Below are positions 1 to 9,885 of a stretch of DNA of 64,000 nucleotides, in pieces (within the stretch, counting starts at the first letter, position 1; each line of letters opens with the position of its first letter). Both the position numbers and the translations under genes were made by a program. The stretch covers positions 681,001-745,000 of the forward strand of contig JACEVL010000208.1 of assembly GCA_020284085.1 (NCBI GenBank), given 5' to 3'. This DNA comes from Aporrectodea caliginosa. Its lineage: Eukaryota; Annelida; Clitellata; Crassiclitellata; Lumbricidae. A model generated the notes under the pieces. That model ran no database searches and was not told where the DNA came from. It saw only the letters and a list, made by a program, of their open reading frames with translations.

Positions 1-33
1 AATCTATACAAAGTTATAAATATCTCAAATCAC

Positions 34-124
34 ACTTTTTTAGCGTGGCTGGGCGGGGAGCGCCTCTGAGTAGGTCTCTCGAAGAGGCGCTATATAAATT
101 CTCGGAATGAATGAATGAATGAAT
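34..124 (+). repeat. LINE 3' end, (TGAA)n-tailed family
   Basis: It contains GGGAGCGCC, TCTGAGTAGG and GAGGCGCTATATAAA followed by GAATGAATGAATGAAT. This is the same 3' end as the antisense LINE at 21550-23055. A second copy lies in the duplicate at 9920-10010. Only the terminal stem-loop and tail are left. Confidence 0.8.
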
Positions 125-629
125 TAAATCTGCCCTACAAATCAAACAACTTCTTCATATGGAAGTGGCCACATGAAGTTGTGTGGTTGGTAATGTAGTT
201 TAGATATGCAGGAATTTGCCATTAGCATACATCATGTTGTGTGTAAGGTAGGCCCTATAAATGGTTCGTTTTAAAGGGTGCTTCAGATGTTTCGTTAGTT
301 GCATGCAAACTGCTTTTGTCATAAGAACTCACTAATTGTGCCAATATGTTGAACTTTCAGTTGATCTGTGTGGAATTACAGTTTAAATTTAATTAGTCAT
401 GGTCTTCTTTGTTTCTTTGAAATAGGGACATTCTGATTGATTCCATTTTTAGAGCCTGCTATGTACATAAATTGTATATTGCTAATATCCAGTTCTTTAG
501 CTACATAAAATTCTGGGTAATTGCGTTCTATACAGGACTGCCTGTACATATGTTGCTAGCGTTAAATTTTCTTTGCTTTGATTAGTTGATGTAGCCTACG
601 TGGTGCTGTAGTTTTTGTCTACAATTATG

Positions 630-790
630 CATGTAGACCTTATGCCTAGATTAGAGACCTAAAACCTAGATCAGAGACCTAAGATCTAGATCAAAAACCT
701 AAGACTCAGATCAGAGACCCTAAGATCTAGCTCAGAGACCTTTGACTAAGATCAGAGGCCTAACACCCAGATCAGAGACCTATGACCAAG
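630..790. repeat. ~22-bp minisatellite, about seven units
   Basis: Degenerate tandem units of the form AGATCAGAGACCTAAGACC. The same array is at about 10630-10780 in copy B, so it predates the segmental duplication. The short ORF over it (742-948) is repeat-driven. Confidence 0.75.
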
Positions 791-859
791 ATCAGGTTCC
801 CTTCTGTTGTAATGTAAATCTTCGAAATTTCTCAGTGCCTCAAAAGACTCATCAGCCTG

Positions 860-945
860 CAGGGACCACAGCCTATTCACCCGGGCTATGTTTCATCAAG
901 TCCGCCATAACCAGATTGTTTTGTCCGTTCCGGATCTTGCAAGGC
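860..945 (-). repeat. Antisense fragment of a LINE 3' UTR
   Basis: On the minus strand it reads GGAACGGACAAAACAA followed by TGGTTAT and GGACTTGAT. The same string occurs in the LINE 3' UTR remnants at 40215-40275 and 52470-52520. It is duplicated in copy B near 10870-10920. Confidence 0.6.
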
Positions 946-2143
946 TAACTGTGTTACGGGGTGTGGTAGTTATTTATGACCGCTTCCAGCAACAGGAATT
1001 TAACTAGATCCAAAGCAGCACAACTGAGTTTATAATGTCTAACCCAAACTGGTGTTTAATAAAATTCGTATAATGAAATGACTACCAAATTACACGTAGG
1101 GCCTACATGCGGACATTGGTTGTGAGCAAACCACTTTCCCTGTCTGTAGTAGTGAAGAGCCCTGCACTCCCGTTTGCGGAAGTCTATAACAGACGCCCAT
1201 TTGACGACCAACTTTAGACCATGCCATAAATTATTAGTACATCCAGAGTTAATGTGATGAAAAGGCAAGGAAGGAGGAGACTGGCCAGTCGCCCTCATAT
1301 GCCACAGTCAATCACACCAATGGTTGCTTCTTGGGATTGGCATAAATGACAGCTCTAGTAGGCCTATATGGCGCCCAGGGCGTTCGTGTACCTGATGAGC
1401 GGGATGTGTGCACCCGGAGAGCTGTTGTTCGGCAACACATTTAAGTCAATGCGCTGACACCACGACTTCTTAACGCGCTTCTTTCGTCTTCTTAGAACAT
1501 CTCAAAACTAGTAGAAGCATCGCATCTGTGAGAGTACATGCTAATAACGCGAGAAGTTTGCTGCCGATTGAAGAAGACGCGTTTCAACAGCCCGTGTGTA
1601 GGCCTAATATACAGTAAAGTAGTCGGTTCAAAGGTAAGAAGATCGCAGGGCCGAATTAAGGGAGTGCTAAGGGTGCTGCATCACCCGGGCCGGAGCGTTG
1701 AGGGGCCCGCATTTTCGGAAGTGAAGAAATTTTTCATTTGCTTGTTATTAACTTACTGTTAAATCTAGCGAAAATGCTGCAACATAAATAAATACGAAGT
1801 AGTAATTAATTTAATTACTTTAAGTTAGCCTATTTCACATAAATAAATACGAAGTCACAATTAATTTAATTACTTATTACATAGTTATTTACCTGACACT
1901 AATCATTGTGCGTAGGCTACAGATAGTAATGTAACGCTAATTGTGTATTTTGTCTTTAGGCAGTTAATACTCACTAGTAGCCTAAGCATGTTATAAATAT
2001 GTGCGTGTTGGACCGGTGGTTGTCAGCGGAAGATAGTCACTCTCACTCAGTATCACAGCACCCGGGCCCGCACTAGCCTTAATGCGGCCCTAGAAGACTG
2101 TCTTCGGAAGTTTTGTTTGTGCCGATCCATCTTTATAGAATAA

Positions 2144-2604
2144 GGGGCCGTCCATAAATGACGTCACGCAATTTTGGCCGATTTTGAACCCCCCTCCCCT
2201 CGTCACACTTCGTCACAAAAAGTAACACCACTTGAAAAATGACGTCATAAAGCTCTGACCCCTAAAACCAAATTTCCATGGCAAAGGAGAATGCTCCTTC
2301 ATGGAACAAATAGGCAGAACATGCATATTATTTTAAAATCTAACGGTGACCAAATATTGAAATAATTAGAAAATTATTAATAATGGTGCCCGTATACATT
2401 AAAATAATAAAAAAAATAATGAAAATTTAATACTCACAGTTAGTGCTGTTATTGTTACAATTAAATTGTTGTTAATTGTTAAATTTAATTACATAGACCT
2501 GGTGTTACGTCACACCTCTCAGACCCCCCACCCTATGTCACACATCGTCACAAATTTCCGACCCCCTTTCCCCTAGGTAAGTGACGTCATTTATGGACGG
2601 CCTC
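2144..2604. mobile_element. MITE, GGGGCCGTCC-type TIRs
   Basis: The terminal inverted repeats are about 24 bp (GGGGCCGTCCATAAATGACG at the left, GAGGCCGTCCATAAATGACG at the right), flanked by TAA on both sides. A 3-bp TAA duplication would fit PIF/Harbinger (TWA targets), but the superfamily is inferred. The interior is AT-rich and non-coding. The left end coincides with the end of the segmental duplication. Related elements with GGGGTCGTCC ends are at 49720 and 53650. Confidence 0.8.
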
Positions 2605-2657
2605 TAACTGATTTGGCTAGGAAGCGCAAGTGGAGTAGAAATCTGGAACCAAATTTC

Positions 2658-2729
2658 TGCTCTGGCAGGGATTTGAACCCCCGACCTCTCGATTGACAGT
2701 CCAGCACGATAACCACTATACTATCGAGC
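2658..2729 (-). tRNA. tRNA-Asp(GTC)-like sequence, probably pseudogene or SINE head
   Basis: Read on the minus strand it is 72 nt, starting GCTCGAT. It has an A-box-like TAGTATAGTGGTTATC, an anticodon loop CTGTCAA (anticodon GTC, four of five stem pairs) and a B box GGTTCAAATCC. The acceptor stem pairs at only about four of seven positions and the outermost T-stem pair is a mismatch. This argues for a tRNA-derived SINE head or a decayed gene rather than a working tRNA. Confidence 0.5.
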
Positions 2730-3378
2730 AAACAAATGACATTTCATTATTTAGGTTATCGCAGGCATGCAGCGCGTTTGTGAGGTTGCATAGAAATGCG
2801 CGATATAAAAGTTAATGTCTATAGTTACTAACTGACTAAAGTCCGTCTGTGATTGGAAAGGCTCTTAGAGCAGCAAAACATTTCTGATTCTAAGTCAACC
2901 AACTTGATCCGAGAAATTCAGTAGCACCGGCACAATAGTGCGACAGTCCTTGTTGAGATTAGGCTATAACCGGCGTGCAAGTCAAATCCAGGGGAAAATC
3001 AATAGGCTATAGATATCTGAGAAGATACGCTAGCATCCCGCGGGAAAAAACTAATCCGCCGTCCATTTCATCAGCCACGTTCACGAAAAATGTTTAAAGG
3101 CGGTAAAATAGGCAATTAAATTTCTCGTATCATGCAGAAACCTGGACAGAAACTTGACAGTTTTCAGCATCGAACTGCAATATTTACACAACACGCTCAG
3201 AATGATCATCGTCATTAACCATGAAATCCTAACTAGTAGGCCTATAAATAGAAACTGGATTCATTACAATTATCATGAAATCATTGAAATAAATAAATAC
3301 GCTAAAATACAATCATTGAACTAGGTTGCTTAGTGTCAATGCGATCTCTCGTAATACATACTCTCCTTCAATATGGTG

Positions 3379-3417
<39 letters not shown>

Positions 3418-3512
3418 GTATATATTTAATACATACTCTCCTTCAATATGGTGTCATATATATATATATATTATATGTATATATTTATAAGAGGTCGTTG
3501 TCATCCACTGAC
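2730..3512. repeat. Gene-free stretch with duplicated AT microsatellite
   Basis: Nothing recognisable is seen from 2730 to about 3340. At 3347-3500 a unit ATACTCTCCTTCAATATGG plus TGTCA occurs twice, each time followed by a (TA)n run. A tandem duplication with microsatellite growth explains it. The short ORF over it (3333-3518) is repeat-driven. Confidence 0.6.
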
Positions 3513-3570
3513 GTGTAACTATTTATAGAGATCACTGGGTGTCATCAATGATCTCTATTAATAGTTACAC
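3513..3570. repeat. Inverted repeat, 22-bp arms, 14-nt loop
   Basis: The left arm 3513-3534 (GTGTAACTAT then TT then ATAGAGATCA) and right arm 3549-3570 are reverse complements except for one central mismatch. It lies 123 bp upstream of the ASB start codon, between two copies of a GGGTGTCAT motif. It may be a transposon end or a hairpin in a 5' UTR; no function is shown. Confidence 0.75.
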
Positions 3571-3692
3571 TTCAGTGGGTGTCATAATATATTGGGACCC
3601 CTAAAGCGCAAGTTGTTTACTTCGGTGACTTTTCTAATCGCTTTAGTATTTGCAAGGTAGACATTTAGGTGCTGTCAAATATTACATATCAC

Positions 3693-4870
3693 ATGGATGC
3701 TAGCAAGTTAACGGCAGCTATTCATGCCAAAGATACGCACCAAATACGCCTTCTTGTCGAAGAGGGAGCTGCGTTAAACCGGTTGTATTCACCCGGAGTA
3801 TTACCCCTTATTTGGGCTGCGAACAGTGGCGATCTGGAAATATGTCGTTTCTTGGTGACGCTTGGCGCAAGTATGGATGGCACTTCGGGTGGAAATGTTC
3901 CCTCCCCTCTGAGCAATGCGTTGTCATGCGGTTTCAATACATCTGTTCGAACTCTGATCCAATTGGGGTGTGACGTAAACGCTCTGGGTTGTGAAGTAGT
4001 CTTAAAGATATACAGAAAATGCGTGTTTAAAGAAGACTACAGCCTGGTGCATCTGGCTGTGATCAACGACAATTTTGAAGCACTGAAGATGCTACTTGAA
4101 GCGGGAGCTGATATAAATTGTCCAGATAGCTATGGAAACACTCCAATCCATTTTGCCTGTGACGGAATTATATATAGTGATTGTGATGAGAGTAGTTCTC
4201 TCAGCCTGACGAAAATCTTACAATATACCAATGCCACGGATAGTATAATCTCGAAACCTGACCTTAATGTACAAAATAGTTTAGGTCAAACGCCGCTGAT
4301 GGAGGCAGTCTCAAATCAAAACACTGATGCTGTGTTCACGTTGATCAAAGAAAAGGTCAATGTGAATGCAGAGGACGGATGCGGCCACACAGCTCTGCAC
4401 TACGCAGTTCAATACAACGGCCCCATTGAAATTGTTGTTGCACTGCTCCGTGCCGGTTGCGCTACAAATATGCCACACTGGCGAGAAACACCTCTCCGTC
4501 TCGCAGAAACAAATATTTTAGATCTATTCTTTGAGATTCTTCTTGTATTCGGTGCCAATCCGTTTGAGCTCTTCCAAAGGAACGAAACTTTACTGCACGT
4601 AGCATACAGACGGTGGCGTATTGAGCTGGTGGACTTTGCACTTCGAGCTGGAGTTTGTGTAAATGATAGGAACTCTGATGGGCAGACTGCACTCATGCTT
4701 TTTACTATCTGGAACAATATTGATGCTGTTCGGCCGATGGTACAGCATAAGGCATCTCTGAATGCAGAAGATAACGACGGCGAAACGGCGCTGGTTCAAG
4801 GCATCCGTTCTGGTTCAACAGAATGTGCCGTTTATCTGATGATTGAAGGTTCTACACGAAGTCCAAAATG
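3693..4870 (+). CDS. Ankyrin repeat and SOCS-box (ASB-type) protein, exon 1
   Basis: Exon 1 codes residues 1-392 plus two bases of codon 393. It holds about ten ankyrin repeats, for example TPIHFACDG, GHTALHYAVQ, ETLLHVAYRR and GQTALMLF. ASB proteins are substrate receptors: the ankyrin stack binds the target and the SOCS box docks on elongin B/C and cullin-5 for ubiquitination. The ATG at 3693 is used because an in-frame TAG stands at 3666 and no ATG lies between. The frame would stop at TAA 4872, but ATG|GTAAAT at 4870/4871 is a good splice donor and its phase joins correctly to the exon at 7781, which supplies the SOCS box. An upstream 5' UTR exon cannot be excluded. Which ASB subfamily it belongs to is not clear. 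Confidence 0.85.
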
Positions 4871-5320
4871 GTAAATATTTTTCGTGGTGTTGAGCTTGCT
4901 TGTAATTGTTTTCGGTTTGGTATAAATTCGAAAAATTGGGTTCTGTCTTTCCAGATGATAGCAGCTGCAGGGGAGAGCTCTGCGATGATTCTGTGAGATA
5001 AAGTGCCCAATTACTGGCCGCATATTTTTTCAAAGTTATATATATTAGTCACCATTATAGTAAACTTAGCTTGTCATATATCAAATTTTAGATAATGAAA
5101 AACACCTACAGTTCTGAATAACGTTTTCTAAAAATATTCAGAAACAAAACAGAAATTTAAGAAAAAGCAGGTTTTGTTAAAATGCCCAAATACTGGCCAC
5201 ACACGACCAATTACTGACCGGGCGGCCAGTAATTGGTACACAGTATATAAATGACATGTACCAATTATTACTGGCATAGTATGAAATTCTTGAAAGTTAT
5301 CCTATAGGCACTGCTTGTCA

Positions 5321-5810
5321 GAAGGGCCGGATTTAGGGTAGTGGGCCCATGGGCCTCCAATATGGTGGGCCCTTTTGTGCAGTGGATTTTTGGCTTTGTT
5401 GATGTGCAGTCTTCAACAGGGAATATCCCCATTATCTACAGTTATAACAATATGTCACAAAAGGTTTTATATCAGTTCATTCATTCATTCATTCATTCAT
5501 TCATTCATTCATTCATAAATTTAGATAGCGCCCGCTTCAAGAGGACTACTCAGAGGCACTCCCGATTCCAGCACGGAGTTATTTCTTGTTATTTGCAATA
5601 TTTCTAAAATTATGATTATTTAGTACAGTGGTCATTCAGAGGCCTACCACTGAGATCTAGCCACAGTCACTTAGAATCTTCCCTAGTCAGATGACAAATG
5701 CAATGAAGGGACACAAAAAATAAAATTGCAACTGGTGGGAGTCCCTAAGTGGTGGGGCCCCAGCCGGGTCACTGGGCCAGTGCTTTTGTAGCCCATACTT
5801 AAATCCAGCT
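5321..5810. mobile_element. MITE flanked by CTGCTTGTCAG direct repeats
   Basis: CTGCTTGTCAG occurs at 5311-5321 and 5811-5821. Inside, GGGCCGGATTTAGG at the left is inverted by CTTAAATCCAGCTC at the right. The exact boundary within the direct repeat is ambiguous; an 8-bp hAT-type duplication fits. A LINE tail was inserted into it (5474-5573). Confidence 0.75.
5474..5573 (-). repeat. LINE/SINE 3' tail, antisense
   Basis: A (TTCA)n run is followed by ATAGCGCC, CTACTCAGAGGC and CTCCCGA. This is the minus-strand view of the (TGAA)n-tailed LINE 3' end, and it sits inside the MITE at 5321-5810. Confidence 0.75.
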
Positions 5811-7026
5811 CTGCTTGTCAGTCAGATATACACTTCCTTTGGATTATATTTTTGCACAATAAATATGTTTGCATGTTAGGCCTATTTATTTCATGTTTTT
5901 CCCTGTGAAATATATAAAAAGCACCAAAGTAAGATCAAACCATTCCAAATACAATTTTATCAGATATCTCAATATGGGTTTAAGAAAATAACAATACAAA
6001 TGAGTAACAGAATGAAATCGGTACAATCAATCAAAATTCATGTCAACAATTTCAGTATTTCTAAAAAATTAATTAAGACTGACTAGAAAAATTATTATTG
6101 CACTATATAAGTTTTTATAATTGTTTAATTTGTGGATGGTAGTTTTGCTTGCTTAACAATGTAGGCTACTAAATCTACCTGTTACAGACCAGAGTTTAAT
6201 GTCAGTTCATCCATCGGTCAGAGCTTTTCATAAAATACTGCACTTAACTTGACGACAGAAAACATGCAGCACTTTCCCATAATTATTCTGATTTTAGATT
6301 AAAATGGAAAGATAGGGAACAGCAAACGTAAGATAAAATAGCCTACTAGGCTACCTAAGGTTGTAAATTATTATAAAGCGTAGCTAAGAGTATTTTCATT
6401 GGGCCTGTCGTATTTGGTGCAGTCTAGCCTACATCACATAACAAGAGACCTGCAATAAATTTCAAATCTCGATGAAAAATGTAAACATTGTAACAAGAAA
6501 GGTAAATAGATTAAAAATAAATTGTGCTTTAGCCTAAGTCATGATTATAGTATGTGTATGAAATGCCCGAGTATTGAGAGCCCAATTACTGGCCAGATGT
6601 ACCAATTACTAGGCAACTACCTGGCCAGTAACTGGGCACTTTCACATGGTAGAAAAATAAAATTATTAAAAATCGGGAGTTGTGACACCATATTTGAAGT
6701 AACTGTTCCACATCAGTATAAATATTTATTTTTATGTCTCCGTCAGTGTGCTAGCACTAGCATGCGCACTTGCGCAGGAGGGGCGTTATAAGCTTTGAAA
6801 GTTCGATTTTGAAAATATAGGCGAGAGCACTTATAAGAATGGCACAAACTTTGAGGCATCAAAACAAAGTAAAAATAGATCAAATGATAAATCCATCACG
6901 TGATTTGGTAACTTTAATAGAAACAAAGAGCTTAGAATTTTATTTTATTGCTCTAGATGCATAATCTGTGTATTTGGGCTTTGCAAAAGTGGCCAATAAC
7001 CGGGAACCGGCCAGTATGTGAGAAGG

Positions 7027-7085
7027 GTTAAGTATTTATTACAGATTTATATAGCACCTCTTCGGGAGCGACTTATCATAGACCT
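7027..7085 (-). repeat. Truncated LINE/SINE tail, antisense
   Basis: ATTTATATAGCACCTCTTCG followed by GGAGCG matches the diverged stem-loop of the (TGAA)n-tailed family. The tetranucleotide tail is lost. Confidence 0.45.
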
Positions 7086-7375
7086 GACAAAAGAAACCGA
7101 TATCAGACAAACTGGTTTGTGTTAGTCATGTTGCAGCTGAAGTGACATCAAACAGTGGACCTTTTGAGTCAAATTGAGTGACAATGTATATAACTGCAAT
7201 CTGACCATTTAACGTGTGGGATTTGTCACACTGGGATTTGAAAGGCTAATGCATCTGCAACCTGCTTCATTGTAAATCTGATATGCAGCTATCCGTGTGT
7301 CAAGGAATGTGCGGCGGCTTTCTGTCACATTGCTTTGGGACACAGATGACTTAACGGTTGTTTGCTAGTTATAAG

Positions 7376-7690
7376 CAGAGATGGGCACGATTAGTTAAAT
7401 TGCTAATCGATTAGAATTAGCTATTGAAGTTTGCTAATTGATTAGAATTAGAATTAGCAAAGTCTTGTAGCTAATTGATTATAACTAGAATTAGCCAAAC
7501 TTAGACAGACAGCTAATCGATTAATTATATTGCTAATCGATTAGAATTAGAATTAGCTACTGAAATTTTTTAATCAATTAGACTTAAAATTAGCATAATC
7601 TTGCAGCTAATCAATTAGAATTAGAATGAGCTGATTGTCTAATTAATTAGGTAATCGAACAGAATCTAATCGATTAGGTACCCATCTCTG
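7376..7690. mobile_element. hAT-like MITE rich in TAATCGATTAG palindromes
   Basis: The ends are CAGAGATGGGCAC and GTACCCATCTCTG. The flanks GTTATAAG (7368-7375) and GTTGTAAG (7691-7698) are an 8-bp duplication with one mismatch. The interior is almost wholly degenerate CTAATCGATTAGAATTAG units. Confidence 0.85.
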
Positions 7691-7780
7691 GTTGTAAGAT
7701 TGAGATATGACACTGTACATGAAGAGTTTTGCACTAGTCACTCATACTGATTGCATGTGTTTATTTACTTGTTTTTGCAG

Positions 7781-8285
7781 TTATGAGCTGGCAATGTCAA
7801 ATCCACGTACTCTTCAGTTCCTTCTGCTTACTGAAGTTTCGTCGTGGAAAGGTTTGTTTGTGACATATAAAAATAACCCGCATCTGAACTTGGAGAGTGA
7901 CATACATAAGTGGTGGCAAATAAATGCCAGTAATTCGCATTCCCTCAAGCATATATGCCGCTTAGCTATTCGACAAGTGCTTATTCAACTCGCAGGTGGC
8001 CAGGGAATTCTAAGCACCATTGAACAGCTACCGCTTCCAAGAGTTGTCAAAGATTTCCTGAGCTACCAACAGGAAGTTATCGAAATGAAGCTGGACATAT
8101 CTTCACACTGTGACACCACAGAAGATTTTGAACTGTGGCTGGCGAGAGAGTTGACCACTAACGCCGAGATTACGGGTTCAGAAAGTTCAGATCTGCATGC
8201 CTTCCTGAGAATTCTAAAGATCAGAGCTCAAGCTAGGGAAAGCGGTCGGGAGGTGATACAACTGTCCAATGAATTACACCTTTAA
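7781..8285 (+). CDS. ASB-type protein, terminal exon with SOCS box and chimeric tail
   Basis: The first base completes codon 393 and the exon codes residues 394-560. The SOCS box is clear: BC box SLKHICRLAI at about 447-456 (elongin C binding) and Cul5 box LPLP at 476-479. In this family the SOCS box normally ends the protein, but here about 75 more residues follow. From residue 526 on (nt 8179) the DNA matches the 3' end and 3' UTR of the GPCR gene at 14026-15147, including a shared AFLRILKIR peptide in the same frame. The stop TAA at 8283 lies in that foreign segment. Upstream of 7781 the frame is open but intronic. Confidence 0.85.
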
Positions 8286-8303
8286 CCCCAACTGTGGCTG
8301 AAG
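8179..8303 (+). other. GPCR 3'-end fragment fused to the ASB exon
   Basis: 8179-8303 aligns with 15060-15178, differing by a 4-bp insertion after GATCTGC and scattered substitutions. It covers the last ~30 codons of the GPCR and ~30 bp of its 3' UTR. The homology ends at GCTGAAG, and an in-frame LINE reverse transcriptase begins at the next base (8304). Confidence 0.9.
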
Positions 8304-9310
8304 CACATTATCAACCTGATAACAGAACTGTATAGAAAACAGACGGCAAAGGTAAAAATTGCCGGGTTACTGTCAAGCGAGTTTAGAATTAAAAGGGGAG
8401 TCAGACAGGGATGTGTGATCTCGCCAACATTGTTCAACATACTTTCAGAGATGGCCATGAGAGAGGCATGGACAGGACACAAAGGAGGCATTCAAGTTGG
8501 AGGAAGAAGGATAACAAATCTACGAGATGCAGATGACATAGTGTTAATGGCAAGCACAGAAATGGAAATACAGGATTTGGTGACTCGATTGGACAGGGAA
8601 GGGCGAAAAAAGTCCTTAGAGATCAACATAGGTAAAACAAAGTGTATGGCACTAAATGGGAATCAATGCAACATCAAAGTACAACACAGTATGATTGAAC
8701 AAGTGGAAGCCTTCGTGTACTTAGGATCACTCATAACAGAAGACATGGATTGCAGCAGGGAGATAAGAATAGGAACTGCAATAGGACTTGGAATAGGAGT
8801 GGATTTGATGAAACTGTGGAAAAGCCATAACATAAAAATTAACACAAAGATTAAATTAATGAGGACACCTATATGGCCAGTGATGATGTATGGCTGCGAG
8901 AGTTGGACAATCAAAAAGAGGGATGAGGAGAGAATAAAAGCATTTGAAATGAAATGCATACGAAAAATACTGGGTATATCATGGATAGAGAAAAAACAAA
9001 TGAATGGGTGTTAGCTACGGTGGGAGTGGAAAGGAATTTACTGGAATCAATCAAAAGAAGAAAGATGTCTTACTTTGGGCATATAATGAGGAAACAAGGT
9101 GAATGTCTAGAGAAGGAAATTATGCAAGGAACGGTACCGGGAGCAAGAGCAAGAACCAAGAAGGAAACCAAGGAAGAGGTGGATGGACAATGTGGGCGAA
9201 TAGTTGGGATTATCAACGGAAAGGTTGCTGGGAGAAAAGAAACCGAGGAAAGGAGAGGATGGAGAAGAATCGTCTACAATGCGACCAACCCTCGTATCGA
9301 GGATGGTTGA
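8304..9310 (+). pseudogene. 5'-truncated APE-type LINE, reverse transcriptase remnant
   Basis: Frame one (8304-9014) has RT motifs: GVRQGCVISPTLFNI (RT block 4), DADDIVLMAS (catalytic YADD with Y changed to D) and EINIGKTKCM, then WPVMMYGCESWTIKK. A frameshift near 8955-9010 moves the reading to frame 8954-9310, which ends RRIVYNATNPRIEDG, the usual C-terminus of this kind of LINE. Endonuclease and early RT are missing. It is followed by a (GA)n tail. The altered catalytic motif, truncation and frameshift make it dead. The clade is not resolved. Confidence 0.85.

Positions 9311-9395
<85 letters not shown>
9311..9395 (+). repeat. (GA)n microsatellite at LINE 3' end
   Basis: A nearly pure GA run directly after the LINE stop codon, probably the grown 3' tail of the element. 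The four overlapping ORFs crossing it are repeat artefacts. Confidence 0.9.
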
Positions 9396-9396
<1 letters not shown>

Positions 9397-9885
9397 GGGG
9401 AGGTACATTTGCGTTTATAGGTCCGGGGTGGTTTAACTGTGTAGGGACCTTGAGTAAGTCCTTCGCGCACAATAATGCTCTGCAATATAGTTGCTTCTGC
9501 GCCGCCGAGGCGTGTGCACTTCTGAGCTTGGGGCCACCTTAGGAAAAAAGGGCTATATCAAAGGCAGTTGTTTTGGGTTCTAGGACTGTTCATCAAAGGA
9601 CGATTCATCAAGGGACATTTGTATTGTATATTGTATGAGGAGGATTAGCTCTAGTGCCATTTCTTCGTGGCTGTTTTATTGCATTTAATGTTGATTTTCG
9701 TATTACTGCTTTGATCATCACATGTAGGCTACTGCTTTACTGCATGAAAGTATGCGTATAATGTTACTGTAAAATTACTGCGCTGTAAAAAGCATCTTCA
9801 TATTGGAGTAGACCAAGTGGATGTGCCTGATTATTAGACCAGGGAGTGTTGTGTTCTTTTGGCAGGAATGGTGTAGTTTAACTAC
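9396..9885. repeat. SINE core fragment, then unrecognised DNA
   Basis: GTGTAGGGACCTTGAGTAAG with TCCTTCGC at 9437-9467 matches the body of the SINE at 15513-15740 (minus-strand reading). From about 9540 to 9885 nothing is recognised. Confidence 0.45.

Larger units (their letters stand above)
1..2142. repeat. Segmental duplication, copy A (left edge outside window)
   Basis: This stretch aligns collinearly with 9886-12795, roughly nine bases in ten by eye, with small indels. Both copies start in the window with a LINE 3' tail and share the CTAGATCAGAGACC minisatellite, the paired AAATAAATACGAAGT blocks and the GTGCCGATCCATCTTT end. Homology stops at 2142, exactly where the MITE at 2144 begins. 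Copy A lacks the MITE that interrupts copy B at 12064-12634, so it provides the empty site. I see no gene in it: the ORF at 1056-1298 (minus) is frameshifted in the other copy. Confidence 0.9.
5001..6650. mobile_element. Probable DNA element with CCCAATTACTGGCC ends
   Basis: The left end AAGTGCCCAATTACTGGCC (5001) is matched inverted by GGCCAGTAACTGGGCACTTT near 6622-6645. Further copies of the motif, in both orientations, occur at about 5184, 5206, 5224, 5259, 6580 and 6600, and diverged ones at 6990 and 7010. Clustered subterminal motifs of this kind usually bind a transposase. I saw no coding remnant and no clear target duplication. Confidence 0.55.
4871..7780 (+). other. Intron of the ASB-type gene
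   Basis: It begins GTAAAT after 4870 and ends TTTACTTGTTTTTGCAG at 7780, a strong pyrimidine tract and acceptor. It is filled with mobile DNA: an element with CCCAATTACTGGCC motifs (from 5004), a MITE with a direct repeat (5311-5821), two LINE tails and a GATTAG-rich MITE ending 90 bp before the acceptor. Confidence 0.8.

Noticed and set aside
1056..1298. Minus-strand ORF seen in both copies of the segmental duplication
   Set aside because: The copy at 11069-11302 has a frameshift and different C-terminus; shared only because the DNA was duplicated.
2658..2729. Functional tRNA-Asp gene
   Set aside because: Promoter boxes and anticodon loop are visible but the acceptor and T stems do not pair fully; kept as tRNA-like only.
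4409..4799. Minus-strand ORFs over ASB exon 1
   Set aside because: The ankyrin-coding plus strand accounts for the sequence; antisense peptides show no family.
7707..7780. Extension of the SOCS-box ORF upstream to 7707
   Set aside because: A strong pyrimidine tract and CAG acceptor end at 7780, and the phase joins exon 1 exactly.
9103..9542. Four overlapping ORFs across the GA run
   Set aside because: Stop-free because of the (GA)n repeat; only the LINE C-terminus before 9310 is meaningful.
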